Source: Lutibacter sp. B2 (GTDB taxonomy: Bacteria; Bacillota; Clostridia; Peptostreptococcales; Thermotaleaceae). Taken from it: a stretch of 64,000 nucleotides of DNA. The stretch is from NCBI GenBank assembly GCA_015686845.1, contig JADPRS010000013.1, forward strand, positions 1 through 64,000, in the 5' to 3' direction. The position numbers and the translations under genes were made by a program. Under the pieces are notes generated by a model, which worked only from the letters and a program-made list of their open reading frames with translations, searched no databases and was not told the origin of the DNA. Positions 1 through 6,689 of this stretch are shown here, piece after piece (position 1 is the first letter of the stretch; every line of letters begins with the position of its first letter).

Positions 1-13
1 TAATTCTTTTCAT
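1..13 (-). CDS. start of a third cassette ORF, cut by window edge
   Basis: Only the first four codons are visible: ATG at 13-11, then Lys-Arg-Ile. A purine-rich GAAGAAGGG ribosome binding site lies upstream. The start sits about 35 bases after the GTTATCT core of the attC-like site at 48-116, which is where the next cassette gene should begin if the chain continues leftward. Its identity cannot be seen from here. Confidence 0.45.
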
Positions 14-47
14 TTGTTTTTCCCTTCTTCTCTATCATGTCTATTGT

Positions 48-116
48 AGATAACGGGCTTAGCCTTTACGTTGTTCTACATGCTTTTTGTAGGATGACGT
101 AAAGGCTATGTTAGGC
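48..116 (-). other. attC-like recombination site of the nuclease cassette
   Basis: On the minus strand this is an imperfect palindrome bounded by GCCTAAC (116-110, inverse core) and GTTATCT (54-48, core), matching the RYYYAAC ... GTTRRRY layout of integron attC sites apart from two degenerate bases in the second core. Inside are a perfect 11-bp stem (61-71 with 97-107), an unpaired bubble, a 5-bp stem (76-80 with 88-92) and a 7-base loop. The flank CATCGCYTAACATAG and the apical loop ACAAAAAsCATGT are shared with the second site at 1238-1308. The inverse core is the exact complement of the GTTAGGC at 1244-1238 that opens this cassette, so the circular form would have a perfect R''/R' pair. 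Confidence 0.75.
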
Positions 117-121
117 GATGT

Positions 122-1207
122 TTAAGACTCTATGAACTTTGAAATTAGTTCTGTGTAGCCAACTTTCTCATTTCCTTTTAAATTTATTTGTACATACGGT
201 TCAAGATATACTTTTAATATTGAATTATTCTGTAATACATCACCATCTCTTAAGACTTTTTCTTCTATTAATTTATCTAATAAGTTTTCAGAGAGTATTA
301 TATTATCTTCATCCTTCTTTTGACTCACAATATATTTTTGTTTCTTTATATAATTCTCTACAGTAAGAGCAAATTCTAGTTTCTCACCTCTATCAAAATG
401 AATAAGTGATTGAGATATGTGAGTCAAAAGTCTAAATTTAATTTTATCTAAATTGATAACTCCAAATTGATATCGTAACTGTCTGTATTCATATTTAGAA
501 AAATCTACTTCAACAGGAGAATATATGACAAGCGATGCATCATGCATACCCTGTTCTATGATCTTCATGTTTTCAGCAATTTCTTTCATAATTTCTTGTT
601 GCTTTTCAAGGATTATTTCAGTCAAATTACAACCTTTTTTTCCATTTTTGATTGAATATAATTGTAGTTTTTCATCATGTTTTTTATCTTTAGTAATTTC
701 AATTTCTAATGATAAATTTTTTGGAAACTCTTCAACTGTTGGTATTAGTTTGGCATTAATAAATTGAAACTGCTCCATGCTTCTAGCAATTGTATGAAGA
801 TAAAAATGTATCTCTCTTCCTGGTAGACCCCATTCCTCAGCAGCCATTTCTCTTACAATAAATATATCAATATTTTTTGATTGTGCATATTTTTCCGCAC
901 CTTTCTCGTAACCTGTAGTTGTGAAAATAACCCCTTTTGAAGCATTTAAATCTTCAATAGAAGCATATAAAATGTCAATAATATCTCTACTTACTCTTTG
1001 TTTCCACCGTTTACATTCCACAATAGTTATATATTGGTGTAATTTTGTATTTTGTGTTATTAAAACATCAATTTGGCGTTTTGCCCCTGACTTTCCTTTT
1101 AGTGTTACATCATGTTTAGCTATTAGATTTGGATCGTCTTCATACATTCCCTTAACAAATAATTCAAACTCTTTCCAATCTATAAATTTTTCCATAAATG
1201 TATTCAT
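122..1207 (-). CDS. Mrr-like restriction endonuclease-fold protein (cassette gene)
   Basis: A 361-residue protein. The N-terminal third resembles the Mrr_cat/restriction-endonuclease-like fold: a helix-rich lead (WKEFELFVKGMY), then D47 in RQIDVLI, and E64-x-K66 in VECKRW, which together form a PD-(D/E)xK metal-binding site. Next comes the segment SKGVIFTTTGYEKGAEKYAQ, typical of the later part of Mrr domains. The C-terminal two thirds match nothing I recognise and may sense or bind a target. ATG at 1207 is chosen because GGAGGAAA lies six bases upstream; the frame stays open to 1294 but would then run into the attC-like site. The gene fills the second cassette of the array. Nucleic-acid cleavage, probably anti-phage or anti-plasmid, is inferred. 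Confidence 0.75.
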   Translation of the reverse strand: MNTFMEKFIDWKEFELFVKGMYEDDPNLIAKHDVTLKGKSGAKRQIDVLITQNTKLHQYITIVECKRWKQRVSRDIIDILYASIEDLNASKGVIFTTTGYEKGAEKYAQSKNIDIFIVREMAAEEWGLPGREIHFYLHTIARSMEQFQFINAKLIPTVEEFPKNLSLEIEITKDKKHDEKLQLYSIKNGKKGCNLTEIILEKQQEIMKEIAENMKIIEQGMHDASLVIYSPVEVDFSKYEYRQLRYQFGVINLDKIKFRLLTHISQSLIHFDRGEKLEFALTVENYIKKQKYIVSQKKDEDNIILSENLLDKLIEEKVLRDGDVLQNNSILKVYLEPYVQINLKGNEKVGYTELISKFIES

Positions 1208-1237
1208 ATTTTCCTCCATTCTAAAGGTTAAGATATC

Positions 1238-1308
1238 GCCTAACGGTTCTAGTATCTTGCGACGGTTCACATGGTTTTTGTGAACTGTATGCAAATACTA
1301 TGTTAAGC
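1238..1308 (-). other. attC-like recombination site of the SLATT cassette
   Basis: Minus strand: inverse core GCTTAAC (1308-1302), then a 10-bp stem (1300-1291 with 1260-1250) carrying one bulged base on the 3' arm, an internal bubble, a 7-bp stem (1285-1279 with 1271-1265), the loop AAAACCA, and finally core GTTAGGC (1244-1238). A single extrahelical base in one arm is a strand-choice feature of genuine attC sites. The inverse core is the exact complement of GTTAAGC at 2059-2053, which opens the same cassette. The core at 1244-1238 opens the downstream nuclease cassette. Confidence 0.8.
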
Positions 1309-1313
1309 GATGC

Positions 1314-2015
1314 TTATAAAACTGCTTTAGTTTCTGCTAATATACATAATAATAGGATGATTACTGGTATTAATATAAGTAATAAATCTAAAATAAAATT
1401 CATAATAATTCTTAGTTGGAGACTATATCTATCAATTTCTGATAAATATTTTTTGATTCTTATCTTCTCTAAGTCTTCCTCTTCATTATTTGATTCGGTT
1501 TTTATCATTAGTAACGGTAACCACCAAATAATATCTTTTTGTCTGCACAGTTGTTTAACTGTATTAAAAAAGTCAATATCAAGCCTTAACTCTTGTTTAT
1601 CAACTATTTTAATATAATTTTTTTTAAACTCTTCCAAATTTCCATGACTAATTTCTCTTTTTAACGTTTTTAATTGATTTATTGCATCTTGAATTTTTGA
1701 TATCCTCTCTGAATAATGAGCATTCATATTTATAATAGAATATACTAAAATAACAATGGAAATAATTATGCTAAAGTATTCTCCCAGAACATCGTGATAA
1801 TAGTTGGGAAAAAATTTGCTAGTTAATGAATATATTATGAGAGATGTACTATAGTATATTAGTATAAATTTTGATGTCATATCATTCTTTTTGAACCGTT
1901 TTGACATATTAGAGTAGTTTGAAAAAGTCGCATCACAAATTGATTTCCATTTATCCTCACTACTATATAAATCACTGACTTTGTTAATACTTTTTACATT
2001 TGTTGTATTACTCAT
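1314..2015 (-). CDS. SLATT-like membrane protein, putative defence effector (cassette gene)
   Basis: A 233-residue protein with hydrophobic segments near residues 51-68 and 79-97 and a long one near 200-230. Between them is a charged, helical cytoplasmic region. A short Lys/Arg-rich stretch (MSKRFKKNDMTSK) sits just before the first membrane helix. This plan (two close transmembrane helices followed by a coiled region, here with a C-terminal helix) is that of SLATT-domain proteins, predicted pore-forming effectors associated with nucleotide-signalling and other conflict systems. The family call rests on architecture and sequence feel, not a profile score. ATG 2015 is preceded by GGAAGG at a slightly long spacing. 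It is the first cassette gene after the attI-like site, in the same orientation as the recombinase. Confidence 0.6.
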   Translation of the reverse strand: MSNTTNVKSINKVSDLYSSEDKWKSICDATFSNYSNMSKRFKKNDMTSKFILIYYSTSLIIYSLTSKFFPNYYHDVLGEYFSIIISIVILVYSIINMNAHYSERISKIQDAINQLKTLKREISHGNLEEFKKNYIKIVDKQELRLDIDFFNTVKQLCRQKDIIWWLPLLMIKTESNNEEEDLEKIRIKKYLSEIDRYSLQLRIIMNFILDLLLILIPVIILLLCILAETKAVL

Positions 2016-2052
2016 TTCAGATAATCAATCCTTCCGTTTTTTTATAAGTTTT

Positions 2053-2123
2053 GCTTAACTTCTCATTTCACGAAACAGTTTCGCTTTTTCTCCATATATG
2101 ATGGGATTAGCGAACCAGTTTCG
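2053..2123 (-). other. attI-like site with two palindromic boxes
   Basis: Between the recombinase stop and the first cassette gene. The core GTTAAGC (2059-2053, minus strand) marks where cassette DNA would begin. On the recombinase side are two near-identical 13-base palindromes, CGAAACAGTTTCG at 2071-2083 (perfect) and CGAACCAGTTTCG at 2111-2123 (one mismatch), centred 40 bp apart. The region lacks the R''/R' attC fold, as expected for a primary attachment site rather than another attC. The paired boxes could bind the recombinase or an accessory factor; together they could also fold as a hairpin behind the recombinase gene. Confidence 0.55.
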
Positions 2124-2151
2124 GGAATATTAACTTATCTATGTTCTTTTC

Positions 2152-3240
2152 TTACTCCATTTCTCTAAATATTCTATCCAATGGACTTTCTATTTTGCTT
2201 AAGTTCTTCTTACTTACATGGGTATAAATTTCTGTAGTTTTAGAACTTGTATGACCCAATAATTCCTGTATATATCTTAAATCTGTACCTCCCTCTAGTA
2301 AATGGGTAGCAAATGAATGTCTTAAAGTATGAACGGATGCATCCTTTTTTATCTTTACTTTTTCACATGCCCTTTTAAATACCTTTTGAACGGATCTTTC
2401 ATGTAAATGATCTCCCTCTTTACCACCTTCAAAAAGCCAATCTTTGGGTCTATACTCCTTTGCATATTGACGAAGAACCTTAAGCACCGTATCAGATAAT
2501 ATGGTGTATCTATCTTTTCTCCCCTTTCCCTGTTTTATGTGAATAAGCATTCGATTACTATCTATATCATTGATCTTAAGTCTAGTAACTTCTCCTAATC
2601 TAAGTCCTGCTGAATATATAACAAATAATATTGCTTTATGTTTTTTGTTTTCTACTACATTTAAAATATTCATCACTTCTTTTTCACTTAATACACTAGG
2701 CAATTTCTTTTCTTTTTGGGGTCTTGATATTTCATATAAAACATTGTCTTTTTTAAGTACATACTTATACAAAAACTTTATAGCACTTAATGCTTGATTT
2801 GCATATGAGTGACTATTATTACTTTTATATAGTAAAACATACATATATTTTTCTACATCTTCTTTTATTAATTCGTCTACATCTTTATTACAAAATTTCA
2901 AAAATCTTTTAGAATGACCGATATATGCTTTTATTGTTTTTGGACTAAATCCTTTCAAAATTAATTGCTGATTTAATTTTCTTGATACCTCTTCAATATT
3001 GCAATTATATGATTCCTCTACATGCTTACCCCTATGTTTTATTGAATCATTACAATTTATTTCTTCATCTTTAAATAAAGTAAATAATTTTGTTATACTT
3101 TCATTATTATTAGGTATAATCCAACATTTTTCATTTGATTTCCACTGTCTTCCTTTTATTCTTCTGATTTTCTTTACAAATTCTTTATTATATTCAAAAT
3201 GAACTGCTATATCTTGATCATTTATTGCTTTCACATCCAT
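2152..3240 (-). CDS. XerC/D-type tyrosine recombinase, candidate cassette integrase
   Basis: A 362-residue integrase. Residues 1-57 form an extra N-terminal module (pattern W-x-x-x-x-K-C-W-x-I-P near 33-43), residues 80-165 the SAM-like core-binding domain, and 180-362 the catalytic domain. Catalytic residues are R214 (AGLRLGE), K239 region (KQGKGRKDR), H304 and R307 (HTLRHSFATHLL), H330 (LLGH) and Y339 (IYTHV). R214 to H304 spans 90 residues, close to XerD (R148-H244) and much shorter than IntI1 (R146-H277), so the IntI-specific insertion appears absent. The tail SPLD is also common in IntI. The start has AGAAGGG upstream. It has its own promoter and a LexA-like box and lies beside an attI/attC-type array; no prophage genes are visible. 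Confidence 0.88.
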   Translation of the reverse strand: MDVKAINDQDIAVHFEYNKEFVKKIRRIKGRQWKSNEKCWIIPNNNESITKLFTLFKDEEINCNDSIKHRGKHVEESYNCNIEEVSRKLNQQLILKGFSPKTIKAYIGHSKRFLKFCNKDVDELIKEDVEKYMYVLLYKSNNSHSYANQALSAIKFLYKYVLKKDNVLYEISRPQKEKKLPSVLSEKEVMNILNVVENKKHKAILFVIYSAGLRLGEVTRLKINDIDSNRMLIHIKQGKGRKDRYTILSDTVLKVLRQYAKEYRPKDWLFEGGKEGDHLHERSVQKVFKRACEKVKIKKDASVHTLRHSFATHLLEGGTDLRYIQELLGHTSSKTTEIYTHVSKKNLSKIESPLDRIFREME

Positions 3241-3263
3241 GGTATAATATCCCTTCTCTCAAA

Positions 3264-3341
3264 TTATACTATATATTTTCTAATTTAGAAAATTTTATAA
3301 TATTGTATAATACTTTACATTTAGCATCGAACAAATGTTCT
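3264..3341 (-). promoter_or_regulatory. LexA/DinR-like SOS box and promoter region of the recombinase
   Basis: CGAACAAATGTTCT at 3328-3341 fits the Gram-positive LexA consensus CGAACRNRYGTTYC at 13 of 14 positions. On the minus strand the half-site supplies TTGTTC as a possible -35, followed 16-17 bases on by TATTAT/ATTATA, so a bound repressor would cover the promoter. A second TATAAT lies near 3269-3264, closer to the start. The box is about 90 bp upstream of the recombinase ATG and inside its private intergenic region, after the terminator at 3365-3395. SOS induction is inferred by analogy with integron integrases. Confidence 0.65.
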
Positions 3342-3364
3342 TTTTTATTTTATGTTTTTTACGC

Positions 3365-3395
3365 AAAAAAATACTACTAGCTCGGCTAGTAGTAT
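3365..3395 (-). terminator. rho-independent terminator after the RocB-like gene
   Basis: Minus strand: an 11-bp stem (ATACTACTAGC pairing with GCTAGTAGTAT) around a short loop, followed by seven T. It isolates the integron-like locus from the metabolic genes to the right. Confidence 0.85.
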
Positions 3396-3401
3396 TTTCT
3401 A

Positions 3402-5084
3402 TTATGCTTCTTCAAGGGCTAATTCTTTCTTATCTTCAAATGCAAATATTCCATCTACTAAAAATCTCACTAACTTTGGTGTAGTCTTATATGAGTAATC
3501 CACTAAAATCCGTTCTGTATATTTGTGTGGATCTCTTCCATGAGGGCCATAATTTAGTACTGGTAAATTCAGCTTTTTAATTTCTTCTACAGGAACTTTG
3601 TATCTTACTCCCCAACCAGGCATATTTGGTTTTAAGTATTCTACTACTTCCTCTGCATCTTGAAGTGCAAAATAGCTTAAATCACATAATCCTTGGAAAT
3701 ATTTTTGTTTTAATATCTTTTCTCCGTACTCTTTGTCAGCTTTTTCAATTAAACTATCAAAAAGAGTCATTAAATATTTTTCAAATTCTGTTTCTTGTTT
3801 TAATCCTACATGTGGATAGTATGGAGGCGCAAAGAACATGATAATCATAGGCTGTCTTATAGGGCAGAAACTATGTACTTCAGAAACTATTTTCGTACTT
3901 AAATCTCTTTCATCTAAGGAACTATCCAATTTCCATTGACTAATACATTCATTGATATGATCTTCAAATACTTGTCCATGTGCTTCTTTTGCTAATTCGT
4001 ACATTTCTGAGAACAACATTACCTTTGGTTCGAACTCCACTACTTTAACAGGAAGTCCTGACATTTTTTTATAGGTTTCACCTTGTACTTTTACTTTTTC
4101 ACAAGCAGCTTGTATCGCTTCATTTGCTATTTTACTAAACCGCTCTAATGCTTCCTTTGGAGACATTTTAATTGTTTGTAAATTATAGTATGCAACTGCG
4201 CGCACTGGTGTTTGTACAGAATATAGGTCTTTTAAGTCCTTGTATTTAAGGCAAGTTGGTGGTAATGTAACAGCTCCATCTACAACATCGCAAAGATCCG
4301 TATTAATCTCAGCTCTTTTAATAAATTCAGATGCGATTAAATCTACATTGACACCTGCTAAAGATTCTCCTACATGTGCTTCTCTTCCAACGAAATAAAA
4401 TCCTGGTAATAATTTTCCTGCTGTTCCATAGTATACATATCGATTGTCATCTCCTGGATATGCTGCAAAGTCTGGTTCACAATTTAGTACGGCAATAGGG
4501 TTTAATCCTCTTTCTTCTATTAGCTTGTTCATAAATGGAACGCCTGCAAGTACGCCTTCAGAATTAGACTCTTCATCTGGAACGACGATAAAAAGAAGGT
4601 TTCCATCAAAATCATCCTTTGTACTATACTCTTCTAAAAGAGACATTTGCATAGCTACCCCTGTCTTCATATCCATGATCCCTCTACCAAATAACCAATC
4701 GCCCGATAATAAATCTTCTTTTGCATCTTTTGGAAGTGCATCTGGATTCAATCTTTTTGTATATTCATATGGGTCAAATGCATATTCTTTCAATTGACCA
4801 AAGTCTTGTACATCTACCGTATCCATATGACTAACAAGAATCAAAGTATCCTTAGATTCATTCTTTCCTTCTACTAAAGCACAAACAAAGTATCTTCCTA
4901 ATGCATCTCCCACAGGGCCTAAAAATACATTGTTTGGATTTTCATTAAAATAGGGAACTTCTTTCAGTGAGTCATAAACCAGTTTAGCCATATCTACTTC
5001 TTTTTTTGTTCCAGATACACTGTTTTGATTTACAAGACTTATTGCAAGTGATTTTAACCCTTCTGGATTGTTCCATTTTAACAT
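3402..5084 (-). CDS. RocB-like M20-family metallopeptidase
   Basis: About 560 residues, belonging to the M20/M25/M40 peptidase group named after RocB (arginine utilisation). Dinuclear-zinc motifs are visible: SHMDTVD (first His/Asp), GRGIMDMKTG (bridging Asp region), PDEESNSEG (catalytic Glu pair), and late His residues in NYGPHGRDPHKYTE. It probably hydrolyses an amide or peptide bond of a small amino-acid derivative in the cytoplasm; the true substrate of RocB proteins is not settled. The start at 5084 has GGGGGG nine bases upstream; the open frame continues upstream to 5150 but lacks a ribosome site there. It follows an amino-acid symporter with a weak hairpin between, suggesting joint uptake and breakdown of an amino acid or peptide. 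Confidence 0.85.
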   Translation of the reverse strand: MLKWNNPEGLKSLAISLVNQNSVSGTKKEVDMAKLVYDSLKEVPYFNENPNNVFLGPVGDALGRYFVCALVEGKNESKDTLILVSHMDTVDVQDFGQLKEYAFDPYEYTKRLNPDALPKDAKEDLLSGDWLFGRGIMDMKTGVAMQMSLLEEYSTKDDFDGNLLFIVVPDEESNSEGVLAGVPFMNKLIEERGLNPIAVLNCEPDFAAYPGDDNRYVYYGTAGKLLPGFYFVGREAHVGESLAGVNVDLIASEFIKRAEINTDLCDVVDGAVTLPPTCLKYKDLKDLYSVQTPVRAVAYYNLQTIKMSPKEALERFSKIANEAIQAACEKVKVQGETYKKMSGLPVKVVEFEPKVMLFSEMYELAKEAHGQVFEDHINECISQWKLDSSLDERDLSTKIVSEVHSFCPIRQPMIIMFFAPPYYPHVGLKQETEFEKYLMTLFDSLIEKADKEYGEKILKQKYFQGLCDLSYFALQDAEEVVEYLKPNMPGWGVRYKVPVEEIKKLNLPVLNYGPHGRDPHKYTERILVDYSYKTTPKLVRFLVDGIFAFEDKKELALEEA

Positions 5085-5115
5085 GTTTATCCCCCCAAAA
5101 TAATTATTTTCAAAT

Positions 5116-5148
5116 GAGTAACCTAAAGGAATTTCCTTTAGGTTACTC
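5116..5148 (-). terminator. strong hairpin between symporter and RocB-like gene
   Basis: A perfect 14-bp inverted repeat (GAGTAACCTAAAGG) with a 5-base loop. On the minus strand it is followed by ATTTGAAAA, not a clean T tract, so it may be a partial terminator or an RNA-stabilising processing hairpin inside an operon. Confidence 0.55.
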
Positions 5149-5156
5149 AAATTAAC

Positions 5157-6536
5157 TTATTTAACTTTTTGTTCTAACTTTGCTCCTGGATAGTACTTAG
5201 GATCATTGAAAAATTCGTTTTTCATTTCTTTTATTTCTTTGGTCATTAATACTAATCCAATCATATTAGGTACGATAATTGCTGCTAATAAAATATCTAG
5301 GAATTGATATAAGAATTCAATACCACCAACTGCACCTAAGAAAATTGACAATATATACACAGCTCTCATTACTTTTGAAAATTTCGTTCCAAAAAGGTAT
5401 TCAGCTTGTTTTTCACCATAGTAAACAACAACAATAATAGTTGATAATACAAACATTAATATACTTAAGGTAACAATTGCTCCTCCAAAACTCTCACCCA
5501 TCAATGCTTGAAAAGCTTTTGCTGGCATAGAAGCAGCTTCTGATGCAGGTACTTCTTTCCAAATACCTGTAGTTAAAATAACCATAGCAGTTGTTGTACA
5601 AACAATTAATGTATCTACAATAACTTCAAAAATTCCCCACATAGCTTGGCGAGCAGGATGATCTGTAACAGCTGCAGAGTGTGCGATTGGAGCTGTACCC
5701 ATACCAGCTTCATTAGAATAAACGCCTCTTGCAATCCCCCATCTCATTGCTGATGCTAATCCTGCACCTACAAAACCACCAGTAGCTGCAGCAGGTGTAA
5801 ATGCACATTTAAAAATCAATCCAAAAGCTGCTGGAACTTGATCTATATTTAATAAAATGATGATAAATGCACCAAATAGATATAGGACTGCCATAAATGG
5901 AACTAATTTTTCTGTAACTTGAGCAATTCTCTTAATTCCACCATATACAACAAGTGCAACAATTGCAGCTACAACACATCCTGTTACCCATCCAGAAATC
6001 CCCATTGTACTTGCAGTTTGTACAACAGAAACTGTTTGTGTAGCAATAGAAGGAACTAACTCAACCATTAAGCCAAATGCAAACATTGCGGCTAGTACTG
6101 GAGATTTTGCTCCTTTTTTTAGATAATACATTGGTCCTCCAACATATTCTCCTTCTTCGTTCTTTTCACGATATTTCATTCCTAGCATAACCTCTGCAAA
6201 TTTCAATGCAGATCCTACTACTGCAACTACCCACATCCAAAATATAGCCCCTGGTCCTCCAAATGCAATGGCAACAGGAACGCCCACTATATTAGATGCT
6301 CCTATGGTAGAAGCTAGGGCAGAAGTTGCTGCTTGAAATGGAGAAATCGTTCCCTCTCCTTCTGCTTTTGCAAATATTTTTCCAAATGTTTCTTTAATGA
6401 TGAATGGAAAATACCTAAATTGAAAAAATCCTAAAGCAAAAGTCATCCATATTCCACCACCAACAAGAATGATTAGCATTGGTGTACCCCAAATCCAATT
6501 CGATAGCCTAGATACAATGTCTAAAAATGATTCCAT
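5157..6536 (-). CDS. AGCS-family sodium:amino acid (alanine/glycine) symporter
   Basis: 459 residues with about 10-11 hydrophobic segments, the usual size for the alanine-or-glycine:cation symporter family. Recognisable family stretches are GTISPFQAATSALASTIGASNIVGV near residue 61, GGPGAIFWMWV, YVGGPMYYLKKG and RGVYSNEAGMGTAPIAHSAA. It imports a small neutral amino acid with Na+ across the membrane. ATG 6536 follows GGGGGAAAAATA. TATAAT at 6583-6578 is a likely -10. The RocB-like peptidase lies downstream on the same strand, so the two may be co-expressed. Confidence 0.92.
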   Translation of the reverse strand: MESFLDIVSRLSNWIWGTPMLIILVGGGIWMTFALGFFQFRYFPFIIKETFGKIFAKAEGEGTISPFQAATSALASTIGASNIVGVPVAIAFGGPGAIFWMWVVAVVGSALKFAEVMLGMKYREKNEEGEYVGGPMYYLKKGAKSPVLAAMFAFGLMVELVPSIATQTVSVVQTASTMGISGWVTGCVVAAIVALVVYGGIKRIAQVTEKLVPFMAVLYLFGAFIIILLNIDQVPAAFGLIFKCAFTPAAATGGFVGAGLASAMRWGIARGVYSNEAGMGTAPIAHSAAVTDHPARQAMWGIFEVIVDTLIVCTTTAMVILTTGIWKEVPASEAASMPAKAFQALMGESFGGAIVTLSILMFVLSTIIVVVYYGEKQAEYLFGTKFSKVMRAVYILSIFLGAVGGIEFLYQFLDILLAAIIVPNMIGLVLMTKEIKEMKNEFFNDPKYYPGAKLEQKVK

Positions 6537-6646
6537 TATTTTTCCCCCTTTGTTGAAATTTTCTTAACATTATAAATATTATATCACACTTTAAATGGTA
6601 AATGGTGGTTGTTTTTAAATATTCTGAATATTTTAGCATGCAATAG

Positions 6647-6673
6647 AAAACCCTCAATACATTGTATCGAGGG
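6647..6673 (-). terminator. terminator of the pyrimidine operon
   Basis: Minus strand: inverted repeat CCCTCGATACAATGTATTGAGGG followed by TTTTC, 17 bases past the carB stop. Confidence 0.75.
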
Positions 6674-6689
6674 TACTATATTTTATCCA

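Noticed and set aside
1207-1294. Longer N-terminus for the Mrr-like protein (start at 1294)
   Set aside because: The extension overlaps the attC-like site and lacks a ribosome site, whereas GGAGGAAA precedes the ATG at 1207.
48-1308. The two left-edge hairpins as plain rho-independent terminators
   Set aside because: They have an internal bubble and a bulge, no T tract after the stem, and core sequences that complement the cassette start; a terminator would not need these.
2152-3240. Recombinase as part of a prophage or integrative element
   Set aside because: No capsid, tail, replication, relaxase or excisionase gene lies nearby, and the adjoining DNA has attC-like sites instead.
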